Below are positions 9,811 to 18,754 of a stretch of DNA of 64,000 nt, piece by piece (position 1 is the stretch's first letter; each line of letters starts with the position of its first letter). The position numbers and the translations under genes were made by a program. This DNA comes from an uncultured Pelagibacteraceae bacterium (GTDB lineage Bacteria > Pseudomonadota > Alphaproteobacteria > Pelagibacterales > Pelagibacteraceae): contig CACNZU010000004.1 in the NCBI GenBank assembly GCA_902624885.1, positions 1 to 64,000 on the forward strand, in the 5' to 3' direction. Below the pieces are notes generated by a model, which saw only the letters and a list, made by a program, of their open reading frames with translations, had not been told where the DNA came from and made no database searches.

Positions 9811-10491
9811 TTATATTATTGAAAGAAATCTTTTTGAAAAATTATCTATTTTTGAGAAATATCTTCTAGAGTCGCTATTAAATTTATTATATGCAACAAC
9901 TGCTGGAATTGCAGCAAGCAGTCCTAATGCTGTAGCAAATAAAGCCTCGGCTATTCCAGGGGCAACTATTGCAAGACTGGTATTTCTAGAAATGGCAATA
10001 GATTGAAATGAATTCATAATACCCCATACAGTTCCAAATAATCCAATAAATGGGGCAGTAGATCCAATAGTTGCAAGAAAAGTAAAATTTTTCTCTACTT
10101 TTTTTAATTCATTGTCTGTCGCAATTTCTAAGATTCTCTCAACTCTTGCAGATTGAATTGCAGAAGATTGTCGCTTAGTTTTAATTAATTCTGCCATTGC
10201 TGCTTTAAAAATAAGAGTTGCCGGATCACTAGAATTAACCGGAAGATTGTTATTAAAACTTTCTGCTGATTTAGCTTTCCAAAACTTTTTTTCAAAGTCT
10301 TCAGTGGATTTATTTATAGATTTAAATAGTTTAAATTTATCAAAAATTAAAGCCCATGAAAATATGGAGCTTGCGATCAAAAGTATAATTACAAATTTAA
10401 CAACAAAGTCTGCTCTCTTGAAAAGACTCCACAACGTAAAATCTGAAGAGCCACCTAAACCAACAATTTGTGAAGCTATTTCTTGTTCCAT
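9811..10491 (-). CDS. tolQ: Proton channel subunit TolQ
   Basis: 226 residues, MotA/TolQ/ExbB family. The first transmembrane helix is near residues 30-52. The C-terminal half contains FLATIGSTAPFIGLFGTVWGI and the channel-forming helices with GIAEALFATALGLLAAIPAVVAYN, both diagnostic. It starts the tolQRAB-pal gene run. The ybgC thioesterase gene that often precedes tolQ is absent; ruvC lies directly upstream instead. Confidence 0.97.
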   Translation of the reverse strand: MEQEIASQIVGLGGSSDFTLWSLFKRADFVVKFVIILLIASSIFSWALIFDKFKLFKSINKSTEDFEKKFWKAKSAESFNNNLPVNSSDPATLIFKAAMAELIKTKRQSSAIQSARVERILEIATDNELKKVEKNFTFLATIGSTAPFIGLFGTVWGIMNSFQSIAISRNTSLAIVAPGIAEALFATALGLLAAIPAVVAYNKFNSDSRRYFSKIDNFSKRFLSII

Positions 10492-10547
10492 TTAAGCTAA
10501 TTACTTTTAGAATGTGTCATGAATTTGGCGTTTTTTATTAAATAGTC

Positions 10548-11039
10548 CTAATTTTTATCTTTAAATCGTGTCTCATTAAAGAATCTTGCAATTAATATCG
10601 CGTCAGATTTATTTACATCTTTTTTTTTTGATAATTGGCTAGATAGAGAGGGGTACATTTCAATTACTTTTGTTCTACTTGAGTCTTTTGAAGAATTTAT
10701 AAGTTCAAAATGTTTTTTCCATTTTGATGGTCTCACAAAAAAAATTGATAAATTTAAAGCAGCACATACACCTTTTATAGCTCCAAAAGTTTGTCCAAAG
10801 TTAAACATACTAGTTACGCCTTGGCCCGGCATCGCATTAACCTGTTCAACAACAACAGCTATTTCATCGTCAGATCTAATATTATTTTTTATAATATTGA
10901 CTAGTTGGGCGCTATTAAGTTGTCTTTTGTTTTTTTTTCCTTCAGCCATCACTGGCATGTCATAAATACTAACCACTTTATTATCCTCCAAAATGGCTAT
11001 AGCGCCACTTAATCCAGGATCTATACCAATTACTTTCAT
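10548..11039 (-). CDS. ruvC: Holliday junction resolvase RuvC
   Basis: 163 residues. It cleaves Holliday junctions. The RNase H-like fold is seen in IGIDPGLSGAIAI with catalytic Asp7, VVVEQVNAMPGQG containing the second acidic residue, and KSDAILIARFF near the C-terminus with the last Asp. It follows yebC with a 3-base gap, the usual yebC-ruvC order; ruvA and ruvB, often next in line, are not here. Confidence 0.95.
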   Translation of the reverse strand: MKVIGIDPGLSGAIAILEDNKVVSIYDMPVMAEGKKNKRQLNSAQLVNIIKNNIRSDDEIAVVVEQVNAMPGQGVTSMFNFGQTFGAIKGVCAALNLSIFFVRPSKWKKHFELINSSKDSSRTKVIEMYPSLSSQLSKKKDVNKSDAILIARFFNETRFKDKN

Positions 11040-11042
11040 TGT

Positions 11043-11765
11043 TTAAAAATCTAAATTTGCGTTTGTGAAAATATTTTGAACATCATCTAAATCCTCTAAA
11101 GTTTTCAATACTTCTATCATTTTTTTACTTTGATCTTTGTTTAAATTTAAATAGTTATTAGCTCTCCACTCAATGGCTGAATACGTAAAACCATCTATCG
11201 ATTTTTCAAGCTCTGTTTTGATCTTATAAAAATCCTCTTTTTTTGTGATTATTTCATAAAAATTATTAATTGTGTGACAATCTTTAGCTCCAGAATTAAT
11301 TGCAATTTCGAAAACAGTGTCCTCGCTTATCTTTTTTTTTTCAATATGAATTACTCCACAATTATCAAACATGTGTGCAGTTGATCCATTCTCGCCTAGT
11401 CTGCCACCATTTTTTTGTAAGACCGTTCTTATGCTCGAAGCTGACCTATTTTTATTGTCAGTTAACGTTTCAATTATGAAAGCGGAATTGAATGGTCCAA
11501 AACCTTCATACCTTAAACTTTCATAGTTTCTATTACCTGAAATTTCTGATTTATTTATTGCTCTTGAAATATTATCCTTTGGCATATTAGCTTGCCTAGC
11601 TGATTGAATTGCAGTTCTTAACCTTGGATTCATGCTTGGATCTTTATCCCCTAGTTTAGCAGCAACAGTTATCTCCCTAGATAATTTTGAAAATATTTTT
11701 GACCTTTCTTTATCTGCTCTACCTTTTTTGTGTTTTATTCCTGCCCAATGTGAATGTCCTGCCAT
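11043..11765 (-). CDS. yebC: YebC/PmpR-family protein
   Basis: 240 residues. The N-terminus MAGHSHWAGIKHKKG is the family hallmark, followed by SKIFSKLSREI and QSARQANMPKDNISRAI, and YEGFGP. YebC proteins are DNA- or ribosome-associated; recent work on family members points to relief of ribosome stalling, older work to transcriptional regulation. The neighbours ruvC and the metallophosphoesterase gene are tightly packed on both sides. Confidence 0.95.
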   Translation of the reverse strand: MAGHSHWAGIKHKKGRADKERSKIFSKLSREITVAAKLGDKDPSMNPRLRTAIQSARQANMPKDNISRAINKSEISGNRNYESLRYEGFGPFNSAFIIETLTDNKNRSASSIRTVLQKNGGRLGENGSTAHMFDNCGVIHIEKKKISEDTVFEIAINSGAKDCHTINNFYEIITKKEDFYKIKTELEKSIDGFTYSAIEWRANNYLNLNKDQSKKMIEVLKTLEDLDDVQNIFTNANLDF

Positions 11766-11767
11766 AA

Positions 11768-12574
11768 TTAATTTTCTAATTTTCCTCCTTTGATTACTCT
11801 AAAAACTTTTTTGGCTAAACCTGTATCTTCATTTGCATCTATAATTAGTCCAGATATTGTTCCTTCACCCTCGGATGGGAAGTGTTTGATAGCTTTATTG
11901 TCTTTAAAAAATCTTTTAAGTGAGTTTTCCTTGTTCATGCCGATTACTGAGTCATAATCTCCACACATACCAATATCAGTTTGATAAGCAGTTCCCTTTT
12001 CTAAGATTCTTGTGTCAGCAGTTGGTACATGAGTGTGAGTACCCACTACGCAAGTCGATGAACCATCATAAAAATGTCCAATTGCCATTTTTTCACTAGT
12101 AATTTCTCCATGAAAATCTATTACAAGAAAATCAACATTTTTTTTTAAAATAATTTTTTTTGATAGTTCTTTTGCAACCTTGAAAACATCTTCTGTCTTT
12201 CTCATAAAAACGTTTCCCATTAAATTTATAACTCCAACTTTATATTTTTTATCTTTTGAAATAAAAATTCCAAAACCTTTACCTGGAGATCCCTCAGCTA
12301 AATTTGCTGGTCTAAGAAGTCTATTCTCTTTCTCAATGTATTTTAAGGTTTCTTCTTTATCCCAAATATGATTGCCAGATGTAATAACATCACAGCCTAA
12401 AGAAAAAAATTCACTTGCGATTTTCTCTGTTATTCCTTTTCCATCATCAGCGGCATTTTCACCATTTATGATTGTAAAATCAATTTTATTTTCCTTAATA
12501 ATTTCAGAGAGTTTTTGTTTTATTGCTTTTCTTCCAGATAAACCCATAACATCTCCAAGAACTAAAATTTTCAT
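11768..12574 (-). CDS. YmdB-type metallophosphoesterase (TIGR00282 family)
   Basis: 268 residues. MKILVLGDVMG, INGENAADDGKG, TSGNHIWD, DFHGE and VVGTHTHVPTAD are the metal-binding motifs of the YmdB family, which in Bacillus has 2',3'-cyclic nucleotide phosphodiesterase activity. It overlaps the 5-FCL gene by 1 base and precedes yebC by 2 bases. The physiological substrate in alphaproteobacteria is not established. Confidence 0.92.
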   Translation of the reverse strand: MKILVLGDVMGLSGRKAIKQKLSEIIKENKIDFTIINGENAADDGKGITEKIASEFFSLGCDVITSGNHIWDKEETLKYIEKENRLLRPANLAEGSPGKGFGIFISKDKKYKVGVINLMGNVFMRKTEDVFKVAKELSKKIILKKNVDFLVIDFHGEITSEKMAIGHFYDGSSTCVVGTHTHVPTADTRILEKGTAYQTDIGMCGDYDSVIGMNKENSLKRFFKDNKAIKHFPSEGEGTISGLIIDANEDTGLAKKVFRVIKGGKLEN

Positions 12575-13122
12575 TAAAAGATTCCTTTTTCAGTAATGAT
12601 ATAGTCTAATTTATAATCTTTATTATTAACTGGCAGGTTATGATATTTTTGAAAAGAAAAAGCAACTCCAACTGTTAAAATTCTCCTCTTTTTATTAAGA
12701 AATTTCATCAAATACTTATCGTAAAAACCTTTACCATAACCAATTCTATTTTTATTTTTATCATAAGCTAACAAAGGTACTAAAATCATGTCTGGAGTTG
12801 TTTTTATTGAATTTATTGGCTCCGGGACTCCATAACTACTTAAATTTAAAGAATTGTTTTTTTTCCATTTGAAAAAATCTAGAGAATTGTTTTTTTTTAT
12901 TTTTGGTAAAAGAAAATTTATCTTATTAAAAAATTTTAAATCCAATATTTTGAGCACATCTACTTCGTAAAAACTTGGATAATATATCGAAATATTTGAT
13001 ATTGTTTTCTTTTCTTTTTTTAGTAATCTAATTAGGGGATTAAAAAATTTTTCTTTAATTTGAAAATATCTTTTTTTTCTTTTTGCTAAAAATTTTTTTC
13101 TAATTAAACTTTTATGACTCAT
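12574..13122 (-). CDS. 5-formyltetrahydrofolate cyclo-ligase
   Basis: 182 residues. It converts 5-formyl-THF to 5,10-methenyl-THF with ATP. The N-terminus has KSLIRKKFLAKRK; the C-terminal half has the conserved GYGKGFYDKYL loop and a closing GVAFSFQ. The middle is Asn/Lys-rich and divergent. In many proteobacteria this gene follows zapA with 6S RNA between them; here the zapA stop and this start are adjacent, leaving no room for 6S RNA. Confidence 0.9.
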   Translation of the reverse strand: MSHKSLIRKKFLAKRKKRYFQIKEKFFNPLIRLLKKEKKTISNISIYYPSFYEVDVLKILDLKFFNKINFLLPKIKKNNSLDFFKWKKNNSLNLSSYGVPEPINSIKTTPDMILVPLLAYDKNKNRIGYGKGFYDKYLMKFLNKKRRILTVGVAFSFQKYHNLPVNNKDYKLDYIITEKGIF

Positions 13123-13569
13123 CTACTGTATTTTAGACAGTGATTCCGTATTTGAAATAATTTTTTCTAGCGATTGGGTTGTTTTATCCAACATTGACTC
13201 GTAAAGATTATTATTTTCCTCTATCGTCTTTTTAAAATTATCAAGTTCTTTATTTAAATCTTTAATTTCTATGTCTTTATCCCTCTTGTACTCGATAGCT
13301 AAAGATTTAATTTCCTTAAATTTATCAGAAATTTGATCTAATTTTGATTTTTGCTGTGCAACTTTTTGTTTTAAATCGAAATACTCATCGATTAATTTGA
13401 TAGTTGTAATTAATAGGAGTTTATTTTCTCCAATGTTGCCAAGTTTTTCTTTTAGTTCAGAATATTTATTGTCTAAAAATTTTGTTAATTTTTTAAGAGA
13501 CTCTTCTTGACCATCGTCACATGATAGCAAATAATCCTTATTATTGAATTTAATATTTACATTTGCCAT
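13123..13569 (-). CDS. zapA: Cell division protein ZapA
   Basis: 148 residues. The N-terminal domain (about 1-60, VNIKFNNKDYLLSCDDGQEE and LDNKYSELK) matches ZapA, which bundles FtsZ protofilaments. The remainder is a long predicted coiled coil (about 65-140), longer than in E. coli ZapA (109). It overlaps the upstream small coiled-coil gene by 13 bases. Confidence 0.87.
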   Translation of the reverse strand: MANVNIKFNNKDYLLSCDDGQEESLKKLTKFLDNKYSELKEKLGNIGENKLLLITTIKLIDEYFDLKQKVAQQKSKLDQISDKFKEIKSLAIEYKRDKDIEIKDLNKELDNFKKTIEENNNLYESMLDKTTQSLEKIISNTESLSKIQ

Positions 13570-13880
13570 TTTTCTATCTCCGATACAAGATTTTCAGTTT
13601 CTTGATTGAGCTCCTCAATTTCTTGATTGAAATTTTCTTCAAACTCTGAGCTCTTTTTTGCCTCTAATTGTAAAGTTTTTATTTTCTCTTTTAAATACTT
13701 GTGCTCTCTAAGAAGTTCTTGATTTTTGTTTTCAATTTCGATTTTTTGTCTCAATATTTCGTTCTTTTCAGTTCTAATTTTTTCTACTTCATAAGTTGGT
13801 TGTGAATAAGTTAAAGTAAGTGAGTTTAGTTTAGTTATTAATTGATTTAAATTTTTTTCTTTCTTTTCAATTATGCTCAT
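13557..13880 (-). CDS. Small coiled-coil protein of unknown function next to zapA
   Basis: 107 residues, almost entirely predicted coiled coil from about residue 25 (EIENKNQELLREHKYLKEKI and further Glu/Lys heptads). There is no signal peptide or membrane helix. It overlaps zapA by 13 bases, so translation is coupled and a role at the division ring is plausible. It may be a counterpart of the short coiled-coil protein ZapB or of alphaproteobacterial DUF4164-like proteins, but no sequence motif decides this. Confidence 0.7.
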   Translation of the reverse strand: MSIIEKKEKNLNQLITKLNSLTLTYSQPTYEVEKIRTEKNEILRQKIEIENKNQELLREHKYLKEKIKTLQLEAKKSSEFEENFNQEIEELNQETENLVSEIEKWQM

Positions 13881-13899
13881 AAAATATTATATCATAATA

Positions 13900-13928
13900 T
13901 TGATATACTTTGTTTAAGTCTATATAGG
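13900..13928 (+). promoter_or_regulatory. Candidate tkt promoter in the divergent gap
   Basis: TTGATA (13900-13905) is followed after 17 bases by TATAGG (13923-13928); an alternative -10, TATATA, starts 2 bases earlier. It lies in the 57-base gap between the divergent coiled-coil gene and tkt. The leader would be only a few bases long. Weak evidence given the base composition. Confidence 0.3.
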
Positions 13929-13937
13929 TTATTAAAA

Positions 13938-15920
13938 GTGAGCATAAATTTAAATCAATTAGCTAATGCAGTAAGATTTTTATCAATCGATGCTGTGCAA
14001 AAAGCAAATTCTGGCCATCCAGGTATGCCAATGGGAATGGCTGATGTTGCTACGGTTTTATTTAAATACCACCTGAGGTTTAATCCAAAAAATCCGGACT
14101 GGATTAACAGGGATAGATTTATTTTATCAGCAGGTCATGGTTCGATGTTACTTTATTCTTTACTATACTTAACGGGATACGAAAGTGTCTCTATTGAAGA
14201 TATCAAAAATTTTAGACAACTTAACTCAATATGTGCAGGCCACCCTGAGTATAAAAAAGGCTCTGGAATTGAAACTACAACAGGTCCTTTAGGTCAAGGC
14301 TTAGGAAATGCTGTTGGCATGGCTATTGCTGAAGAAATCTATAGAAAAAAATTTGGTTCCACAATAATTAATAACAAAACTTACGTAATAGCTAGCGATG
14401 GAGATCTTATGGAAGGTATCAGCCACGAAGTGATGAGTTTGGCTGGACATCTAAAATTAAAAAACTTAATAGTTTTTTTTGATAACAATAAAATATCAAT
14501 TGATGGTTCTACTTCACTAAGTGTCTCAGATAATTATAAGAAAAGATTTGAGTCTTACAATTGGAATTTTATTGAGATTAACGGGCACAATGAAAAACAA
14601 ATTTCTAAAGCAATATCTAAAGCTGGTAAATCTAAAAAACCTACTATTATTTCGTGTAAAACTGTGATCGGCTTTGGTTCTCCCAACAAATCAGGGAAAG
14701 CTTCCTCACATGGCTCTCCTCTAGGAGATGATGAAATATCATTAGTCAGAAAAAAACTTAAATGGCAAAATAAACCTTTTGAAATTCCTAAAACTATTTT
14801 AGATGAATGGAGAAAAATTGGTAAAAATGGTGAACAACAAGAAAAAAAATGGCAAGAAACTATCGAAGAGAAAGGCTCAAAGATAAAGGATGATTTATTA
14901 AAAAATAATATAAATTCTGAATTAAAAAAATTAGAGAGTTTGATTGAAAAAGAGAAAAGTAAATATTTTGACACAAAACCAAATCTAGCTACTCGACAGT
15001 GTTCAATGGCAACAATTGAGAGTATTTCTTCTTTATTTCCGCAACTTATTGGTGGATCAGCTGACTTAAGTGGTTCTAATAATACTAAAACCAATAATTC
15101 TAAGATTATTAATTCTAAAAATTTTAACGGAAATTACATACACTATGGAGTAAGAGAACATGGGATGTCGGCAGTAATGAATGGTTTGGCTCTTTATGGT
15201 GGTTTGATACCTTATGGTGGCACATTTTTAATTTTTTCAGACTACAGCAAACCTTCTATTAGATTATCTGCATTAATGGGTTTAAAAGTTATATACATTT
15301 TTTCACATGACTCTATTGGTTTAGGCGAAGATGGTCCAACTCATCAACCTATTGAACAGCTTGTAGGTCTTAGAGCAATCCCAAATTTAAATGTTTTTAG
15401 GCCGGCAGATATTAATGAAACTCTTGAATGTTGGGAAATAGCTTTAAAAAGTAATGGAACTCCAAGTGCGATCGCGTTATCAAGACAAAAAGTTCCTTAC
15501 ATAAATCCTCAAAATACAAAAGAAAACAAATGTGAAAAAGGGGCATATGTAGTAAATATTACTTCTCACGACAGCAATGTAACAATAGTTGCATCAGGCA
15601 CAGAAGTTGAATTAGCTTTAAAAGTTCAAAAAAAGCTTAAAGAGAATAATATTCATTCAAAAGTAGTTTCGATGCCATGTATGGAGCTTTTTGATAAACA
15701 GCCTGAAGACTTTCGTAATGATGTTATTGAAAAAAATTCATTAGTTGTAACATTGGAAGCCGGAAGCGTAGTATCGTGGCAAAAATTTATTAAAAATAGA
15801 GGGGCAAACATAGGCATAGATCAGTTTGGAGAAAGTGCACCTTATAAAGATGTATATAGTCATTTTGATCTATCAGAAGAGAAAGTAACTGATCTAATTC
15901 AAAAAAAATTAAGAGAATAA
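13938..15920 (+). CDS. tkt: Transketolase
   Basis: 660 residues with a GTG start. TPP-dependent transfer of two-carbon units in the pentose phosphate pathway. SGHPGMPMG and SAGHGSMLLYSLLY are the N-terminal motifs; SDGDLMEGISHE is the TPP/Mg loop; GLGEDGPTHQPIEQL and RPADINETLECW follow in the pyrimidine-binding domain. It is the first gene of a plus-strand sugar-phosphate cluster with pgk and fba. The gap gene usually found between tkt and pgk in alphaproteobacteria is missing. Confidence 0.97.
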   Translation: MSINLNQLANAVRFLSIDAVQKANSGHPGMPMGMADVATVLFKYHLRFNPKNPDWINRDRFILSAGHGSMLLYSLLYLTGYESVSIEDIKNFRQLNSICAGHPEYKKGSGIETTTGPLGQGLGNAVGMAIAEEIYRKKFGSTIINNKTYVIASDGDLMEGISHEVMSLAGHLKLKNLIVFFDNNKISIDGSTSLSVSDNYKKRFESYNWNFIEINGHNEKQISKAISKAGKSKKPTIISCKTVIGFGSPNKSGKASSHGSPLGDDEISLVRKKLKWQNKPFEIPKTILDEWRKIGKNGEQQEKKWQETIEEKGSKIKDDLLKNNINSELKKLESLIEKEKSKYFDTKPNLATRQCSMATIESISSLFPQLIGGSADLSGSNNTKTNNSKIINSKNFNGNYIHYGVREHGMSAVMNGLALYGGLIPYGGTFLIFSDYSKPSIRLSALMGLKVIYIFSHDSIGLGEDGPTHQPIEQLVGLRAIPNLNVFRPADINETLECWEIALKSNGTPSAIALSRQKVPYINPQNTKENKCEKGAYVVNITSHDSNVTIVASGTEVELALKVQKKLKENNIHSKVVSMPCMELFDKQPEDFRNDVIEKNSLVVTLEAGSVVSWQKFIKNRGANIGIDQFGESAPYKDVYSHFDLSEEKVTDLIQKKLRE

Positions 15921-15928
15921 TTCAAATA

Positions 15929-17119
15929 ATGGATAAAATAAATTTTTTTCCTGATAATTTGGATATCCAAAATCAGAAAATAATTCTTAGATTAGATTTG
16001 AATGTTCCTCTTAAAGACAAAATCATAATGGATGATACAAGGATAGTTATGTGCTTACCTTTTATAAAACAATTGATTGAAAAAAAAGCTAAAATAATAA
16101 TAATAAGTCATCTTGGTCGGCCAAAAGGAGTAAGGGACACTTCACTATCTTTGTTACCTGTATTTAAATATCTTAAAGATAAACTTCAAACAAATGTTTA
16201 TTTCTTTATGGGAAATTTTGATGAAGAGGTAAAGAATAAATTTTCACACTTAAAAGAGGGTGAAGTAATATTAGTTGAAAATATAAGATACTTTAAAGAG
16301 GAAACAGATAATGATGAGAATTTTTCGAAAAAATTAGCCTCTGTAGGAGATATTTATATCAACGATGCTTTTTCATGCTCACATCGAAAACAATCATCTA
16401 TTCATAAAATCACAAAATTTATAAACAAAAATTTTGCAGGCCCCCTTTTAAAGAAAGAAATTGAAGCAATAAATCTCGTAATCAATACTAAAAAAAAACC
16501 AGTTACATGTATTATTGGTGGCTCAAAAATATCAACGAAAATAAATGTCCTTACAACACTTATTAAGAAAGTAGATAATTTAATTATTGTTGGAGCAATG
16601 GCTAACAATTTTTTAATTTATAAAAATTTCGATGTAGGAAAATCTTTAATTGAAAGTAATACTAATAATATTATAAAAAAGATTTACGATGAAGCAAAAA
16701 AAAATAATTGTAAAATATTAATACCAGAAGATTGTGTAGTTGGAACTAGTTTCGAAGGGAAGGGAAAAAATAAAAATTTAGATCAAATTAAAAAAAATGA
16801 AATTATTTTAGATATTGGTCCTAGTTCAATAAAAAAAATTCAAAAAATAATAGATCAGTCAAATACTGTATTGTGGAATGGGCCCGCAGGTTATTTTGAG
16901 AATAAAAATTTTAGTAACGGAACAATATCAATTGCTGAGTCTATTTCAAAAAATACTTGTGAAAACACTTTGGTTTCGGTTCTTGGCGGAGGTGATACTT
17001 TAGCTGCAATTAAAAACAGTAAAAATAAACTTTCATTTTCTCACTTATCAACAGCAGGTGGTGCTTTTTTAGAATACTTGGAAGGAAAAGACTTGCCTGG
17101 CCTAAGTGTTTTAAAATAA
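15929..17119 (+). CDS. pgk: Phosphoglycerate kinase
   Basis: 396 residues. It transfers phosphate between 1,3-bisphosphoglycerate and ADP. RLDLNVPL, SHLGRPKG, ENIRYFKEE, NDAFSCSHR and the ATP-binding GGGDTLAA are all present. It starts 8 bases after tkt and ends 10 bases before fba, so the three are presumably one transcript. Confidence 0.97.
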   Translation: MDKINFFPDNLDIQNQKIILRLDLNVPLKDKIIMDDTRIVMCLPFIKQLIEKKAKIIIISHLGRPKGVRDTSLSLLPVFKYLKDKLQTNVYFFMGNFDEEVKNKFSHLKEGEVILVENIRYFKEETDNDENFSKKLASVGDIYINDAFSCSHRKQSSIHKITKFINKNFAGPLLKKEIEAINLVINTKKKPVTCIIGGSKISTKINVLTTLIKKVDNLIIVGAMANNFLIYKNFDVGKSLIESNTNNIIKKIYDEAKKNNCKILIPEDCVVGTSFEGKGKNKNLDQIKKNEIILDIGPSSIKKIQKIIDQSNTVLWNGPAGYFENKNFSNGTISIAESISKNTCENTLVSVLGGGDTLAAIKNSKNKLSFSHLSTAGGAFLEYLEGKDLPGLSVLK

Positions 17120-17129
17120 ATAATCTCTT

Positions 17130-18146
17130 ATGAACTTAAATGAAATAGCAAAAAAAATGTGTGCCAAAGGTAAGGGTATTTTAGCTGCTGATGAAAGCAC
17201 CGGTACGATCGCAAAAAGATTTAAAAGTATTAATGTTGAAAATTTAGAAAAAAATAGATTAAATTTCCGTCAAACATTGTTTAATGCAAGTGCAATGAAA
17301 AATTTTATCGGTGGTGTAATTTTATTTGATGAGACAATAAGACAAACAACAACTTTAGGGCCGACCATACCTGAGCTAATCTCAAAACATGGTGCTATCC
17401 CAGGTATAAAAGTGGATAAAGGAGCTAAACCTTTAGCAGGTTCTAATGATGAAACAGTAACTGAAGGTTTAGATGGTTTAAGAGAGAGATTAAAAGAGTA
17501 CTATAACTTAGGTGCAAGGTTTACTAAATGGAGAGCTGTGTACAAAATTACAGAAAAATTTCCATCATCTCAGTCAATTAAGTCTAATGCGCATGCTTTA
17601 GCAAGATACGCAGCATTAGTACAAGAGGCAAAAATGGTTCCAATAGTTGAGCCAGAGGTTCTGATGGATGGCTCACACAATATTGACAAATGCTATAGGG
17701 TCACAACAGATGTATTAAATGAATGTTATAATGAATTAGAGATACATAGAGTTGATTTGAAAGGAACTGTTTTAAAACCTAACATGATTATATCCGGCTC
17801 TGATTGTAGAGATAAATCAAGCTCTGACGAAATAGCAAAAAAAACTTTGGATTGTTTAAAAAAAAATGTACCTAGCGAAGTACCTGGAATTGCTTTTTTA
17901 TCAGGAGGACAAACAGAAATTGAGTCTAGCAAAAACTTAAATGCTATAAATAAAATCAATGATAGTGATTTCTTAATTACTTTTTCTTATGGCAGGGGAT
18001 TGCAAGCAAGTGCATTAAGAGAATTTGGTAAAAATCAAAATAACATAGAAAATATTCAAAAAGCTTTTAATCATAGAGCTAAAATGAATAGTTTATCTTC
18101 AAAGGGAGAGTGGTCTGCAGACTTAGAAAAAGATTCTGCGGCTTAA
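17130..18146 (+). CDS. Class I fructose-bisphosphate aldolase
   Basis: 338 residues. The N-terminal ILAADESTGTIAKRF and the EVLMDGSH and GTVLKPNMI motifs mark the eukaryote-like class I aldolase; the Lys of VLKPNMI is the Schiff-base residue. It cleaves fructose-1,6-bisphosphate in glycolysis or forms it in gluconeogenesis. The 10-base gap to pgk supports one operon. No metal-dependent class II aldolase is seen in the window. Confidence 0.95.
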   Translation: MNLNEIAKKMCAKGKGILAADESTGTIAKRFKSINVENLEKNRLNFRQTLFNASAMKNFIGGVILFDETIRQTTTLGPTIPELISKHGAIPGIKVDKGAKPLAGSNDETVTEGLDGLRERLKEYYNLGARFTKWRAVYKITEKFPSSQSIKSNAHALARYAALVQEAKMVPIVEPEVLMDGSHNIDKCYRVTTDVLNECYNELEIHRVDLKGTVLKPNMIISGSDCRDKSSSDEIAKKTLDCLKKNVPSEVPGIAFLSGGQTEIESSKNLNAINKINDSDFLITFSYGRGLQASALREFGKNQNNIENIQKAFNHRAKMNSLSSKGEWSADLEKDSAA

Positions 18147-18151
18147 AACCA

Positions 18152-18754
18152 TTGAGGAGATTAGTATATTTAATTTCACCACCTAAAATAAAAAAAAGCT
18201 TTTACAAAGATTTAGATAAGGTTTTATCAAACAAAAATGTAAAATTCTTCCAACTGAGGTTAAAAAATACAAAAATTAAACATATTGTAAAAATATCTAA
18301 CAAAGTCAAAAAAATTACTAAAAAACACAGCGTTAAATTCATTTTAAATGATAATTTTTTTTTAGCCAAAAAGATACGAGCAGATGGCTGTCATATGGGG
18401 CAACATGATGGATCATTTAGAAATGCAAGAAAAAAAATTAAAGGCAAAATTTTTGGAATTACCTGTCATAATTCTAAGCTTCTTATAAAAGATGCTGTTA
18501 GGCTTAAAGCAGATTATATTGCTCTCGGATCATTTTTTAAATCAAAACTAAAGCCAAATGCAAAAATAGCACGTCTTAATGTTTTAAAATGGACGAAAAA
18601 GAACATTAAAAAGCCAATTGTTGCTATTGGTGGAATTAATAATTTAAATTATAAAAAATTAATGAACTCCGGAGCAAATTATATTGCAATATCAAGTTTT
18701 ATTTGGGATAACCCAAGATTAAAACCAGAAGTGGCAATTAGAAAGTTCAAATGA
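18152..18754 (+). CDS. thiE: Thiamine-phosphate synthase-like protein (ThiE/TenI family)
   Basis: About 200 residues from the TTG at 18152; an in-frame GTG at 18110 would lengthen it but overlap fba by 37 bases. The TTG places LVYLISP at the N-terminus, where ThiE proteins begin their first strand. FQLRLKN, ILNDN, GCHMGQHDG, GITCHN, DYIALGSFF and AIGGINN trace the ThiE TIM barrel. ThiE joins HMP-PP and thiazole phosphate. The sequence is Lys-rich and divergent, so a TenI-like role is possible. It overlaps efp by 4 bases. Confidence 0.82.
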   Translation: MRRLVYLISPPKIKKSFYKDLDKVLSNKNVKFFQLRLKNTKIKHIVKISNKVKKITKKHSVKFILNDNFFLAKKIRADGCHMGQHDGSFRNARKKIKGKIFGITCHNSKLLIKDAVRLKADYIALGSFFKSKLKPNAKIARLNVLKWTKKNIKKPIVAIGGINNLNYKKLMNSGANYIAISSFIWDNPRLKPEVAIRKFK

